Assembly (NCBI GenBank): GCA_001603005.1
Contig: LVAJ01000021.1
Location: forward strand, 38,739 to 102,738
Source: Clostridiales bacterium Firm_04
GTDB lineage: Bacteria > Bacillota > Clostridia > Oscillospirales > Ruminococcaceae
Length of the DNA stretch: 64,000 nt
Direction: 5' to 3'
Position numbers and translations under genes: made by a program. Below the pieces are notes generated by a model. The model was not told where the DNA came from. It was given only the letters and a program-made list of their open reading frames with translations, and did not search any database. Shown piece by piece: positions 7,459 to 15,162 of this stretch; the stretch's first letter is position 1; each line of letters starts with the position of its first letter.

Positions 7459-9477
7459 TTAAGTATCCTCCGGTATCAATCGAATAATCTGCTGAAACGG
7501 CATACAGACCGCATCGCATTCCTTTGCGCGGTGATGTGTCAGGATCAGTTCGGCAGCCTTCTGCATTGCCGGAAAGCTGCTGCGCGTCAGCTGGTTTGCG
7601 TAGATGACCACATTGATCCCGTGCGCTTTGAGCTCCTCCTCTGTGATCGTGTTGAAGGCTGTCGGCACCACGACGAGCGGCGTGACCGGATCCCTTGCCC
7701 GGAAACGGTCTGCAAAGGCAAGGATCTCCGACGGATCGGTTTTGCGGGAATGGATCATCACGGCATCCGCGCCCGCATCCGTATAGGCAAAGGCACGCGT
7801 CAGCGCATCCTCCATGCCGCGTTCCAGAATCAGGCTTTCAATGCGCGCGCAGATCATGAATGTATCGGTTTTCTGCGCATTTTTTCCGGCGCGGATCTTC
7901 GCGCAGAAATCGGGGATCTCCGCCTGTGTCTGCGCCGCCTCCGTCCCGAACAGCGAGTTCTTTTTCAGACCGGTTTTATCCTCGATCACGACCATTGACA
8001 CGCCCATGCGTTCGAGTGTCCGCACCGTATGCACGAAATGCTCCGTCAGACCGCCGGTGTCGCCGTCAAAAATGACCGGCTTTGTTGTCACGTCCATGAT
8101 CTCGTCGATCGTCCGGAAACGGGATGTCATATCGACCAGTTCGATGTCCGGCTTGCCCTTTGCGGTCGAATCGCAGAGCGACGAAACCCACATCGCATCG
8201 AACTGCCGCAGACCGCTGTTTTCCGGCACCGCCGTTTTCTCCGCAATCAGTCCGGTCAGACCGCTGTGTGCTTCCAGTGCGGTCACGAGCCCTTTCATCG
8301 CGATCGCTTTTTTCAGCCGTGCGCGCCGGAAGTCCGGCATGGACATTTCCGCGCGGGCGCGCTTTTCCAGTTCGCGGTATGCGTCATCATTTGCATACGG
8401 CGTTTCGATCAGTCTGCCGCCGTAGCTTTGCAGCACGGCGATCACCTCATCGCGGATCTGCTGCTGGATGCCGGTGCGCCAGTCATCGCCGTGTACGACA
8501 AAATCGGGGCGGTACTGCATGAGATTTTCGCGGTAGCTGAGCGTATTTTGCGCAGTGACCTTCCATACCCCCGCGATCGCCTCAAACATCGCTTTCCGCT
8601 CCGGAAACGGCATCAGCGGAAAGCGCTTGTAGGTCACGACCGCTTCGTCGGTCAGCACGCCGATCAGCAGTCTGCCGTAGCGCTTTGCCTTCCGGATCAG
8701 CGCGATATGCCCGCTGTGGATCATATCCGTTGAAAAGCAGAGATAGACCGTCCGTTCGCGGAGTGCGCAGAGCCTTTCGGAGACTGCCGCAAGATCGTCT
8801 GCATTGTCGATCTCCGCGCAGAGCCGGTCACCGAAATCCAGCGGCATGATCTGTTTGTCCGCGATCGCGTTGAGCGCATCTTCCGCATAGCACTTCTGCT
8901 GCGCCGGATCGCCGGATTCGCAGAACGCAATGATGCCGGCAAGCCATTTGTCCCATTCCGTCCGCTTCAGATGATAGAGCGGCTGCGCGGCAAGTGCACG
9001 GTCAAAAAATGCAGTCCCGACCTTCTGGATGCAGCCGTCCGCGATCACCGCCTTGAAATCCTTTTCCGGCAGCGGCAGCGCAGATGAAACGGTCATGCAG
9101 CTCTGCTCCGCAGCGAGCACATCGTCCAGCACGGTCGGATCAAACACGAGGTCGCCGTGCAGCAGCAGGATGTCTTCATGCAGCAGATGCCCGCGCGCAC
9201 AGTAGATCGAGTAGATGTAGTTTGTTTCGGCATAACGCGGATTTTTCACAAATGTGATCTGCAGCGGCAGTTCCAGACTGCGGCAGTATTGTTCCAGTAC
9301 ATCGGCAAATGCGCCGGTCGTCATCACGACCTCGCGGATGCCGCGCTCTGCAAGCATCGAAAGCTGCCTGCTGACGATCGTTTCTTCCGCGGCGATTTCC
9401 GTCATGCACTTGGGCTGTTCCGCGGTCAGCGCGCCCATCCGGCTGCCGAGACCGGAGTTCAGGATCAGTGCTTTCAC
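7459..9477 (-). CDS. Trimodular nucleotidyltransferase - cytidylyltransferase - phosphoenolpyruvate mutase
   Basis: 672 residues, three catalytic domains. Residues 1-~235: RmlA/LicC-like NTP transferase with SGLGSRMG (8-15), PK (22-23) and HGDLVFD (107-113). Residues ~240-380: HIGH-superfamily cytidylyltransferase with HSGH (254-257), FPERKAMF and HGDDW (329-333). Residues ~385-660: PEP mutase with FDGDTGG (470-476), EDKTGLKKNS (499-508; the EDKxGxxxNS signature that separates PEP mutase from isocitrate lyase relatives) and RIES (545-548). PEP mutase makes the C-P bond (PEP to phosphonopyruvate). Fom1 of fosfomycin producers has the second and third modules and attaches CMP to hydroxyethylphosphonate; PntC-type transferases resemble the first. 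Both transferase domains keep their motifs. The GTG start overlaps the preceding stop by 4 nt. Confidence 0.92.
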   Translation of the reverse strand: MKALILNSGLGSRMGALTAEQPKCMTEIAAEETIVSRQLSMLAERGIREVVMTTGAFADVLEQYCRSLELPLQITFVKNPRYAETNYIYSIYCARGHLLHEDILLLHGDLVFDPTVLDDVLAAEQSCMTVSSALPLPEKDFKAVIADGCIQKVGTAFFDRALAAQPLYHLKRTEWDKWLAGIIAFCESGDPAQQKCYAEDALNAIADKQIMPLDFGDRLCAEIDNADDLAAVSERLCALRERTVYLCFSTDMIHSGHIALIRKAKRYGRLLIGVLTDEAVVTYKRFPLMPFPERKAMFEAIAGVWKVTAQNTLSYRENLMQYRPDFVVHGDDWRTGIQQQIRDEVIAVLQSYGGRLIETPYANDDAYRELEKRARAEMSMPDFRRARLKKAIAMKGLVTALEAHSGLTGLIAEKTAVPENSGLRQFDAMWVSSLCDSTAKGKPDIELVDMTSRFRTIDEIMDVTTKPVIFDGDTGGLTEHFVHTVRTLERMGVSMVVIEDKTGLKKNSLFGTEAAQTQAEIPDFCAKIRAGKNAQKTDTFMICARIESLILERGMEDALTRAFAYTDAGADAVMIHSRKTDPSEILAFADRFRARDPVTPLVVVPTAFNTITEEELKAHGINVVIYANQLTRSSFPAMQKAAELILTHHRAKECDAVCMPFQQIIRLIPEDT

Positions 9478-10124
9478 CAGTTATCCCTTCTTTTCGTCTT
9501 TCGTTTCAGGATCAGCCGGCTGAGCAGCTTTCCGTTCAGCCGGAGCATGTCCGTCAGATATCTGACCGGCTCCCATCGCTGCATATATCGCGGATAACCG
9601 GCAGAAGCCTGCCGCGGGAGCAGCCCCTCGAAATACAGATGCGGCGTGAGCAGCGCGTCCAGCTCCGGGATCGAATAGCATTCAACCGATTTTTGCAGCT
9701 GCACGCAGCCGGAGAGCTCCGCGACCTTTGCGGTGAACGACATGCAGTTATGCGCCTTATAGACCGGCAGCCCGTGCAGGAGCGGCATGGTCATCATCGC
9801 ATAGAGATTGAAGATCTCCCCGCGGTCGGATTCGCATTTTTTGAGAAAACGCCGGATCGCCTGCATATGCGCATCGTCCGGACAGAGCCGGAATACTTTG
9901 ACCTTGACGTCCTTGTGCGTTCCGAATGCATAATAATCGCGGTATTCATGTGCAAATCCCGCATCAAACGGAAAATTGTGATACCGCCGCGAATAGCTGA
10001 TAAAGTCGGTCAGGGAGCGGTCGAGGCTCACTGCGGCATGCGTGTACGGATACCGCGTGAACAGCCGTGCGAAGCTGCCGAGTCCGGTATGCGCGCGGAT
10101 CAGGACAAGAAAGATCTCATTCAC
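9474..10124 (-). CDS. YiiX/permuted NlpC-P60 (LRAT-fold) hydrolase-like protein
   Basis: 216 residues. A conserved His in YTHAAVSLD (His29) precedes a Cys in HNCMSF (Cys127), the His-then-Cys order of circularly permuted NlpC/P60 (YiiX/YaeF) proteins. There is no signal peptide or clear membrane segment, so it should be cytoplasmic or peripheral. Permuted NlpC/P60 relatives include lipid-acting LRAT-like enzymes as well as peptidases; in this lipid-gene context an acyl-transfer or deacylase role is plausible but not shown. The GTG start overlaps the CDP-alcohol phosphotransferase gene by 8 nt, with AAGGAG upstream. The C-terminal ~50 residues are Arg/Lys-rich and could contact membrane. Confidence 0.65.
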   Translation of the reverse strand: MNEIFLVLIRAHTGLGSFARLFTRYPYTHAAVSLDRSLTDFISYSRRYHNFPFDAGFAHEYRDYYAFGTHKDVKVKVFRLCPDDAHMQAIRRFLKKCESDRGEIFNLYAMMTMPLLHGLPVYKAHNCMSFTAKVAELSGCVQLQKSVECYSIPELDALLTPHLYFEGLLPRQASAGYPRYMQRWEPVRYLTDMLRLNGKLLSRLILKRKTKRRDNW

Positions 10125-10797
10125 TGCCGTCTGTCTCCTTCAGTCTGCGGAACAGTCTGACCTGCAGGCGGATCATCTCATAGTACATCGGGATCATGCC
10201 GATTAGCATGACGAGATCCATGACCGTGAAGCCGGCAGAACCGATCGTGAGGATCTCTTTTGTCCGGAAGATCATGCCGAGCACGCAGATCGCGGCATAG
10301 GACAGATGTGCTTCGATCGGGCCGAGGCGCGGGAACTGAAATTCATTGAAATAGATGATGTAATTCATGATCGTGACATTCGTGACGCCGTAAAGCGGTG
10401 CCGCAAATGCCGCGAGCTTCATGCTGCAATAGGGCGTCAGACCGAATGCCAGCAGCAGGAACGTCGAGAACAGCACGTCGGTGATCAGATCGAAATAGGC
10501 GCCTGCTCTGGACGACATGCCGCGATTGCGGGCGATATAGCCGTCGAGGTCATCCGCGGTCAGATGCACCGCGATGCCCGCGATCGTGCCGAGAAAGAAC
10601 CACGGGCTGAGATTCGTCAGCAGCGTGAAGATGATCGCTGCAAGACCGCCCAGCGCGCCGACCAGTGTCATGTCATTCGGCGTCATGCCAGCGGGAATGT
10701 ATTTGCCGGCATGCTTGTATAAAAACTGCTGAAAACCGGTTTCGAGCCTGCTCGGGATCAGCTTTTTGACCGGATTCTGATAGGTTTGCTTTGCCAT
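10117..10797 (-). CDS. CDP-alcohol phosphatidyltransferase family membrane protein
   Basis: 226 residues. The complete catalytic signature is visible: Asp82-x2-Asp85-Gly86-x2-Ala89-Arg90-x8-Gly99-x3-Asp103-x3-Asp107. Several hydrophobic segments indicate an integral membrane enzyme. The family moves a CMP-activated phospho-alcohol, or diacylglycerol phosphate from CDP-DAG, onto an alcohol with release of CMP. Beside a CMP-transferase/PEP mutase fusion, the natural inference is transfer of a CMP-activated phosphonate to a lipid acceptor, forming a phosphonolipid; standard phospholipid synthesis is the alternative. The start (MAKQTY) is 1 nt after the radical SAM stop, with GGAGGG spanning that gene's last codons. 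A longer upstream start would read through the neighbouring gene and is not favoured. Confidence 0.85.
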   Translation of the reverse strand: MAKQTYQNPVKKLIPSRLETGFQQFLYKHAGKYIPAGMTPNDMTLVGALGGLAAIIFTLLTNLSPWFFLGTIAGIAVHLTADDLDGYIARNRGMSSRAGAYFDLITDVLFSTFLLLAFGLTPYCSMKLAAFAAPLYGVTNVTIMNYIIYFNEFQFPRLGPIEAHLSYAAICVLGMIFRTKEILTIGSAGFTVMDLVMLIGMIPMYYEMIRLQVRLFRRLKETDGSE

Positions 10798-10798
10798 G

Positions 10799-12130
10799 TT
10801 ACCCTCCGAATCTGAACAGATTTTTGACCATGGAACGGATATAGAAGCCGTAATCGAGAAAGTCGTAGATACCGTCCCGCCTGCCCTTGAGAAAGAGCAT
10901 GACCACAAGAATGTGATAATAGAAATAATAGCGCTTCACACTCATGTTCGACGGCTTTGCGACCACATGCAGATAATCCCACTGGCTCGGATCCGTCGTG
11001 ATCAGTCTGCGTTTGTAATCCGCAAACTGCGGCGAGCTCATTTCCGGCGTAAAGATCGAGATCGCCGTATGTTTCAGGTCATGCCGGCGGATCCATTTGT
11101 AGATGCTGAAAAAATCTGCGCGTTTGAAATCCAGATCGACAATGAACATGCCCATCATGTTGATGCCGGTCTCGTTCAGGATCCGGACGGCTTCCGCATT
11201 TGTCTGCGGACCGGTTTTTTTGTTGTATGCTTTCAGCCGCTTTCCGTCGGCAGCTTCGAGACCGGTCAGCACATAGTAGAATCCGATGTCTTTGAGCTGA
11301 CGCATCAGATCGGGATTTGCCGCGACGAAATCCGCTCTGCCGTAGCAGACGTATTTTTTGCGGATCCCGCGCTGCCGGATCAGTGCGATAAAGCGCTCGA
11401 TGCGTTTGCGGTCAAAGAGAAAATCATCGTCAATGAAATAGATATTCTCGCATTCGATCGCGGCGATCTCATCCACAACATCCTCGATCGGACGCACGGA
11501 ATAGCTTCCGCAGTTCATCTGATTGCGGCAGCAGAATTTGCAGCGGTACGGGCAGCAGTATGCGGAGCGGACATGCGCGCAGGGGAGCAGCTCCAGATAG
11601 CGGTAGCGGTCGGTATGCGCGTAGAAATAGCTTCTGTCCGGACGCGGCAGGCGGGCAATGTCAAACGGCTGTGCGGGTTTGATGATCCATTTTCCGTCAT
11701 GCCGCAGGCATACGCTGTGCGCGGGCTCTCCGCCTGCAAGGATCTCTCCGATGTGGAAGATATCGAATGAGGTCAGGACAAAGTCGATATTCTTTGTGCA
11801 GAAGCGTTTGAAATTGAGCTGCGCATGCAGTCCGCCGACGATCGTGATGCAGCCTGCCGCCTTTGCCGCAGCGCAGTATTCCTTCATGAAATTCTCCTGC
11901 CGCGTTCTGCCGCAGACATAGACCGCAAACGGCTTCACTTGGCGCAGACGGTCTGCGAATTTCTGCGTTTCGACCTGTCCGTCCCAGATCTCCGGCGCAT
12001 AGCCCTGTTCTTTGAGCATTGCGGAGATGTATTCCAGCTCCAGCGGTTCATTGTCGATCACGCCCGCAAAATTATACTTGTTGCGGGAGATCTCCGGATG
12101 TACCAGCAGTACCTTGCGATTCGCGTTCAT
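10799..12130 (-). CDS. Cobalamin-binding-type radical SAM protein
   Basis: 443 residues. Residues 1-~150 form a B12-binding-like Rossmann domain (VLLVHPE near 7-13, VGGLHAQ near 98-104). The radical SAM core follows with Cys193-x3-Cys197-x2-Cys200 in CPYRCKFC binding the 4Fe-4S cluster. Such class B proteins are often C-methyltransferases. In fosfomycin synthesis Fom3, of this architecture, methylates CMP-hydroxyethylphosphonate; the presence of Fom1-, Fom2- and FomC-like genes beside it makes methylation of the activated phosphonate the first hypothesis. Other B12 radical SAM enzymes alter lipids (HpnJ-like), so a lipid substrate is the alternative. It starts 4 nt after the ligase gene. The cofactor domain assignment is by pattern only. 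Confidence 0.82.
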   Translation of the reverse strand: MNANRKVLLVHPEISRNKYNFAGVIDNEPLELEYISAMLKEQGYAPEIWDGQVETQKFADRLRQVKPFAVYVCGRTRQENFMKEYCAAAKAAGCITIVGGLHAQLNFKRFCTKNIDFVLTSFDIFHIGEILAGGEPAHSVCLRHDGKWIIKPAQPFDIARLPRPDRSYFYAHTDRYRYLELLPCAHVRSAYCCPYRCKFCCRNQMNCGSYSVRPIEDVVDEIAAIECENIYFIDDDFLFDRKRIERFIALIRQRGIRKKYVCYGRADFVAANPDLMRQLKDIGFYYVLTGLEAADGKRLKAYNKKTGPQTNAEAVRILNETGINMMGMFIVDLDFKRADFFSIYKWIRRHDLKHTAISIFTPEMSSPQFADYKRRLITTDPSQWDYLHVVAKPSNMSVKRYYFYYHILVVMLFLKGRRDGIYDFLDYGFYIRSMVKNLFRFGG

Positions 12131-12134
12131 CCTC

Positions 12135-13775
12135 TCACCCCTCTGCGATCAGTTCGTTATAGGCGATCTTTCCGACCAGTGTTTTCGGGAAGCTGTTCAC
12201 AAAGACGATCTCCTTCGGGATCGCATAGGCAGCGACCGATTTCTGCATCAGCTGCATCAGCTCGGAGCGGACTTTTTCCTCGGAACATGTGCCGCGCAGC
12301 ATCACATATGCTTTGGCGATCTGTCCGCGCTGGGCATCGGGCACGCCGATGACGGCGCACATCGCGACCTGTTCATGGGAGCTGATGACGTTTTCAATGT
12401 TCTGCGGGTAGATGTTGTAGCCGTTTGAAATGATCATGCGTTTCAGCCGCTGCCGGAAATAGATGTAGCCTTCTTCATCCTGAAAACCGAGATCGCCCGT
12501 ATGCAGCCAGACCTTGCCGTCCGCATCCCTGCGGAGCGTCTGTGCGGTTTCATCCGGTTCATTGTAATAGCCCTTCATGACCGTCGGGCCGCTGAGCACG
12601 ATCTCTCCGGTGCCGCCGGCAGGTGCGTCCGCGCCGGTTTCCGGATCGACAATGCGGTATTCCGTATCCGCATAGGGCAGACCGCAGGTCTCGGAGATCG
12701 TGCAGCCGTCGGGCGTCAGGCAGCTGCCGGTCACGCATTCGGTCAGACCGTAGCCCTCGCGCACCGTACATTTGCAGCCGTGACTGCGGAGCATTTCATT
12801 CAGCTTGATCTTGGTATTCGCAGCGAGGGAGTCGCCGCCGGAGATCACGCATTTGATGAAATCGAGCGATTTTCCCTCAAATCCGCTGCTGCGGAGCATC
12901 GCCTCATAGATCGCAGGGACGCCCGCAATGACATTCGGTCTGTATTTGAAAATCAGCCTGTCGAACTCCCTGACGTTGAATTTCGGGAGAATGACTGCCG
13001 TGCCGCCGAATGTCAGCACCGTATGGATGCAGACGCCGAGCCCGAAGCCGTGGAACACCGGCATCACGGAGAGGACGCGGTCGCCTTTGGCAAGACATCC
13101 GCATGCATCAATGCTCTGCAGCGCGAGCGCGTTGAAGTTCAGGTTTGTCAGCATGATGCCCTTGGGCTTTCCGGTCGTGCCGCCGCTGTACAGGATCGCC
13201 GCGCAGTCATCGGGTTTGCCGTCGTGCGGCGCTGCACTGTCCGGCGCCGGATCGCCCATTGCGAGAAAGCTTTTCCAGTTCATGAAGCCGGAGCGCGGCG
13301 CATGATCCTTCAGGCTCTTGAGAAAATAACCGGCTTTCATCAGCATGGACATGCCGTCGGCAGGGGAGACCGTCACCGCAAGATCAAGCTCCGTTTTTGC
13401 CGCGACCTTTTCCAGCTTGTCCGCGATCAGATCAACCGCAAAGATGAAGCGGCTTTTTGTCAGGCGCATGTCATGGATGATCTCCTCCTCTGCGGAGAGC
13501 GGGTGGATCATGTTTGCCGCCGCGCCGATCCGGCTGACCGCATAGAACAGATAGATCGCCTCCGGAATATTCGGCAGACAGATCGAAACGACGTCACCTG
13601 TTTTGATGCCTGCGCCCGTCAGTGCAGCGGCAGTGCGGTCGATCTCACGGATCAGTTCGCTGTATGTGATTGTGCGCCCGAAGTATTCGACGGCACCTGC
13701 ATTGCCGTACTGCGCAGCCTTCTGCCGGATATGTTCATAGACAGAGCACTGCGGATAATCAAGATGTCTTTTCAT
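12135..13775 (-). CDS. Acyl-CoA synthetase / AMP-dependent ligase
   Basis: 546 residues, full ANL-superfamily length. Phosphate-binding loop ILYSGGTTGKPKG (~194-206), the adenylate motif EGYGLTE, HTGDLGFQDEEGY, and the C-terminal lysine in TLVGKIAYNE. It activates a carboxylic acid, probably a fatty acid, as an acyl adenylate and then a CoA or carrier thioester. With the PlsC-like gene before it, it probably supplies acyl groups for the lipid made by this operon. The start MKRHLDY is chosen because GGAGGGAAGAAC precedes it; it overlaps the end of the acyltransferase gene by 17 nt. An upstream Met lacks such a signal. Confidence 0.88.
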   Translation of the reverse strand: MKRHLDYPQCSVYEHIRQKAAQYGNAGAVEYFGRTITYSELIREIDRTAAALTGAGIKTGDVVSICLPNIPEAIYLFYAVSRIGAAANMIHPLSAEEEIIHDMRLTKSRFIFAVDLIADKLEKVAAKTELDLAVTVSPADGMSMLMKAGYFLKSLKDHAPRSGFMNWKSFLAMGDPAPDSAAPHDGKPDDCAAILYSGGTTGKPKGIMLTNLNFNALALQSIDACGCLAKGDRVLSVMPVFHGFGLGVCIHTVLTFGGTAVILPKFNVREFDRLIFKYRPNVIAGVPAIYEAMLRSSGFEGKSLDFIKCVISGGDSLAANTKIKLNEMLRSHGCKCTVREGYGLTECVTGSCLTPDGCTISETCGLPYADTEYRIVDPETGADAPAGGTGEIVLSGPTVMKGYYNEPDETAQTLRRDADGKVWLHTGDLGFQDEEGYIYFRQRLKRMIISNGYNIYPQNIENVISSHEQVAMCAVIGVPDAQRGQIAKAYVMLRGTCSEEKVRSELMQLMQKSVAAYAIPKEIVFVNSFPKTLVGKIAYNELIAEG

Positions 13776-14418
13776 GTTCTTCCCTCCACGCATCATAGGC
13801 GGTCAGCCGTTTGGTTCTGCGGATCTCCGGCGGCATGACCGTTTCGAGCAGCTGTGCGACTGCCTCGTACAGCGCACGGTTGATCTCGTCCGGCGTTCTG
13901 CCGTCGGGACGGATCGGTTTCCCGAAGCGGATCGTGACCTTGCCGCGGAACGGCTTGTACGTACCCGTGACCGCATACGGAATGATCGGCGCGCCGGTGC
14001 GCTGCGACATCACAGCCGCGCCGTATTTGAACGGCAGCAGCAGTTCATCCGTATAATTGCGCTTTGCCTCCGGCGATACATTCACGAGCTGCCCGCCGCG
14101 GAGCGCTTCCACAGCAGCTTTCAGCGCATCTGGATTGTGTGCGCTGTGCAGATCGACCGGAATCGTTCCGGCAGCGCGGAACAGGAATCCGAATGCGCCG
14201 TCATGGAGCGCTTTCTTGGCAAGGGTACACACCACTCTTTTTGTGCAGATGTCCACGAAGATCGGATCCAGCGCATGCATATGGTTGCCTGCGAGCACGG
14301 CAGCACCCTCTGCGGGGATCTGTTCGCTGCCGATGATCTCTTTGCGGAACAGAAGGGAGAACAGCGGTTTGAATACCAGCCGGAGCGACCGGTATACCAG
14401 CATATTTTGCTTTTTCAT
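13759..14418 (-). CDS. PlsC-like 1-acyl-glycerol-3-phosphate acyltransferase
   Basis: 219 residues. Acyltransferase block I HMHALD (His46-x4-Asp51) and block III VSPEAKRN (~114-121, a variant of FPEGTR) are visible, with a hydrophobic N-terminal region that may associate with membrane. It transfers an acyl chain to a lysophospholipid-type acceptor. It is the first gene of the phosphonate operon, 22 nt or so after a strong promoter, and AAAGGA precedes the ATG. Its position with an acyl-CoA ligase and a CDP-alcohol phosphotransferase is the main reason to think the phosphonate ends in a lipid. It could also be a paralogue serving ordinary membrane synthesis. Confidence 0.88.
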   Translation of the reverse strand: MKKQNMLVYRSLRLVFKPLFSLLFRKEIIGSEQIPAEGAAVLAGNHMHALDPIFVDICTKRVVCTLAKKALHDGAFGFLFRAAGTIPVDLHSAHNPDALKAAVEALRGGQLVNVSPEAKRNYTDELLLPFKYGAAVMSQRTGAPIIPYAVTGTYKPFRGKVTIRFGKPIRPDGRTPDEINRALYEAVAQLLETVMPPEIRRTKRLTAYDAWREEHEKTS

Positions 14419-14446
14419 GTTACGTTCCTTTCCTTGCAGTCAACTT

Positions 14447-14475
14447 ATTATACCATTTTTGTCCGGTTCTTTCAA
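14447..14475 (-). promoter_or_regulatory. Promoter of the eight-gene phosphonate operon
   Basis: Minus strand TTGAAA, 17-bp spacer, TATAAT with extended TG. Transcription should begin near 14440, giving a short leader of about 20 nt. No operator or riboswitch is evident, which suggests constitutive expression. Confidence 0.8.
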
Positions 14476-14563
14476 GTATGCGGGTTCATCTGCTGTATTT
14501 ATGATAGCATATCCGCACCGGAAAAGGAAGATGCCGCCCGTCATCGGGAATGTGACATTTGTC

Positions 14564-14736
14564 ACTCCGGGCGGGGAGCTCCCGCGGGCATTTCCCTTCG
14601 GGAGCCGGTTTCGCGGACTGTACCCGCAGCCACAGTTCACGCCGCCAGACGCGGCTTCTCAATCGTGACTGCTTCCAAAAACTGCGCTTTTTTATGTTCT
14701 CCCATTGCACTTTCCTGCATAATGTGTTGTTACAAA
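14564..14736 (+). repeat. Dispersed repeat, copy A (promoter-ending element)
   Basis: About 170 bp closely matching the minus strand of 52505-52657. The best-conserved part runs from GTACCCGCAGCC through GACGCGGCTTCTCAATCGTG to CTCCCATTGCACTTT. It contains a short GC hairpin (GCCGC...GCGGC) and an A-run/T-run hairpin, and ends in a promoter-like sequence. In this copy the -10 box has decayed (TTGCAC, 17 bp, TGTTAC). No terminal inverted repeats or transposase are evident. Confidence 0.75.
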
Positions 14737-14801
14737 GTCACTGCGTCACTGCTTCACTGCGCTGCATATCCCATAGAAAACCGCGCTGGCAAACAACAAG
14801 T

Positions 14802-14830
14802 TTGCCGGCGAATTTTTAATATAATATAAT
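14802..14830 (+). promoter_or_regulatory. Possible upstream promoter of the pilus locus
   Basis: TTGCCG, 17-bp spacer, TATAAT in an AT-rich stretch. The -35 match is weaker than that of the downstream promoter at 14875. Confidence 0.4.
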
Positions 14831-14874
14831 TACTATATGGTGAAGAATAATTGTGTGATTTCAGAAAATACGTC

Positions 14875-14903
14875 TTGCAAATTCAGTCGTTACGTGATAT
14901 AAT
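14875..14903 (+). promoter_or_regulatory. Main promoter of the pilus locus
   Basis: TTGCAA, 17-bp spacer, TATAAT. Just downstream, at 14920-14933, the dyad GATCA-ggtt-TGATC overlaps the expected transcription start and could be an operator. The leader to the SipA-like gene is about 240 nt. Confidence 0.7.
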
Positions 14904-14985
14904 AGAGTATAGTATATATGATCAGGTTTGATCCCTGCCATTTTTGGCGTTATTACTTAACAAACGAAAGGAGGCAATATAAAGC

Positions 14986-15162
14986 ATGCTGATAATAACC
15001 AGACAGGCAATAGGCGATACTGTGCTTTCAAAAATGCGTTCGGAAATGCCGGACAAGTTCTCCGGCAGCTGTCATATGTCTCGGAATAGATCAGCATCCG
15101 GATGTGTGTCTCCTTTTAGAAAGGTTCTCAGCGAAAGGGAGGAGGATGATGGATACGGATAA
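14986..15162 (+). CDS. Possible 58-residue leader peptide of the pilus locus
   Basis: An ATG 11 nt after a perfect AAAGGAGG opens a 58-residue frame (MLIITRQAIGDTV... ending EREEDDGYG) that runs over the ribosome binding site and start of the SipA-like gene, ending at TAA 15160-15162. The strong ribosome binding site and the overlap suggest either a translated leader controlling the pilus genes by coupling or a decayed gene. Composition (Cys, Arg, Ser) is unremarkable and no family is recognised. Coding status is uncertain. Confidence 0.35.
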   Translation: MLIITRQAIGDTVLSKMRSEMPDKFSGSCHMSRNRSASGCVSPFRKVLSEREEDDGYG

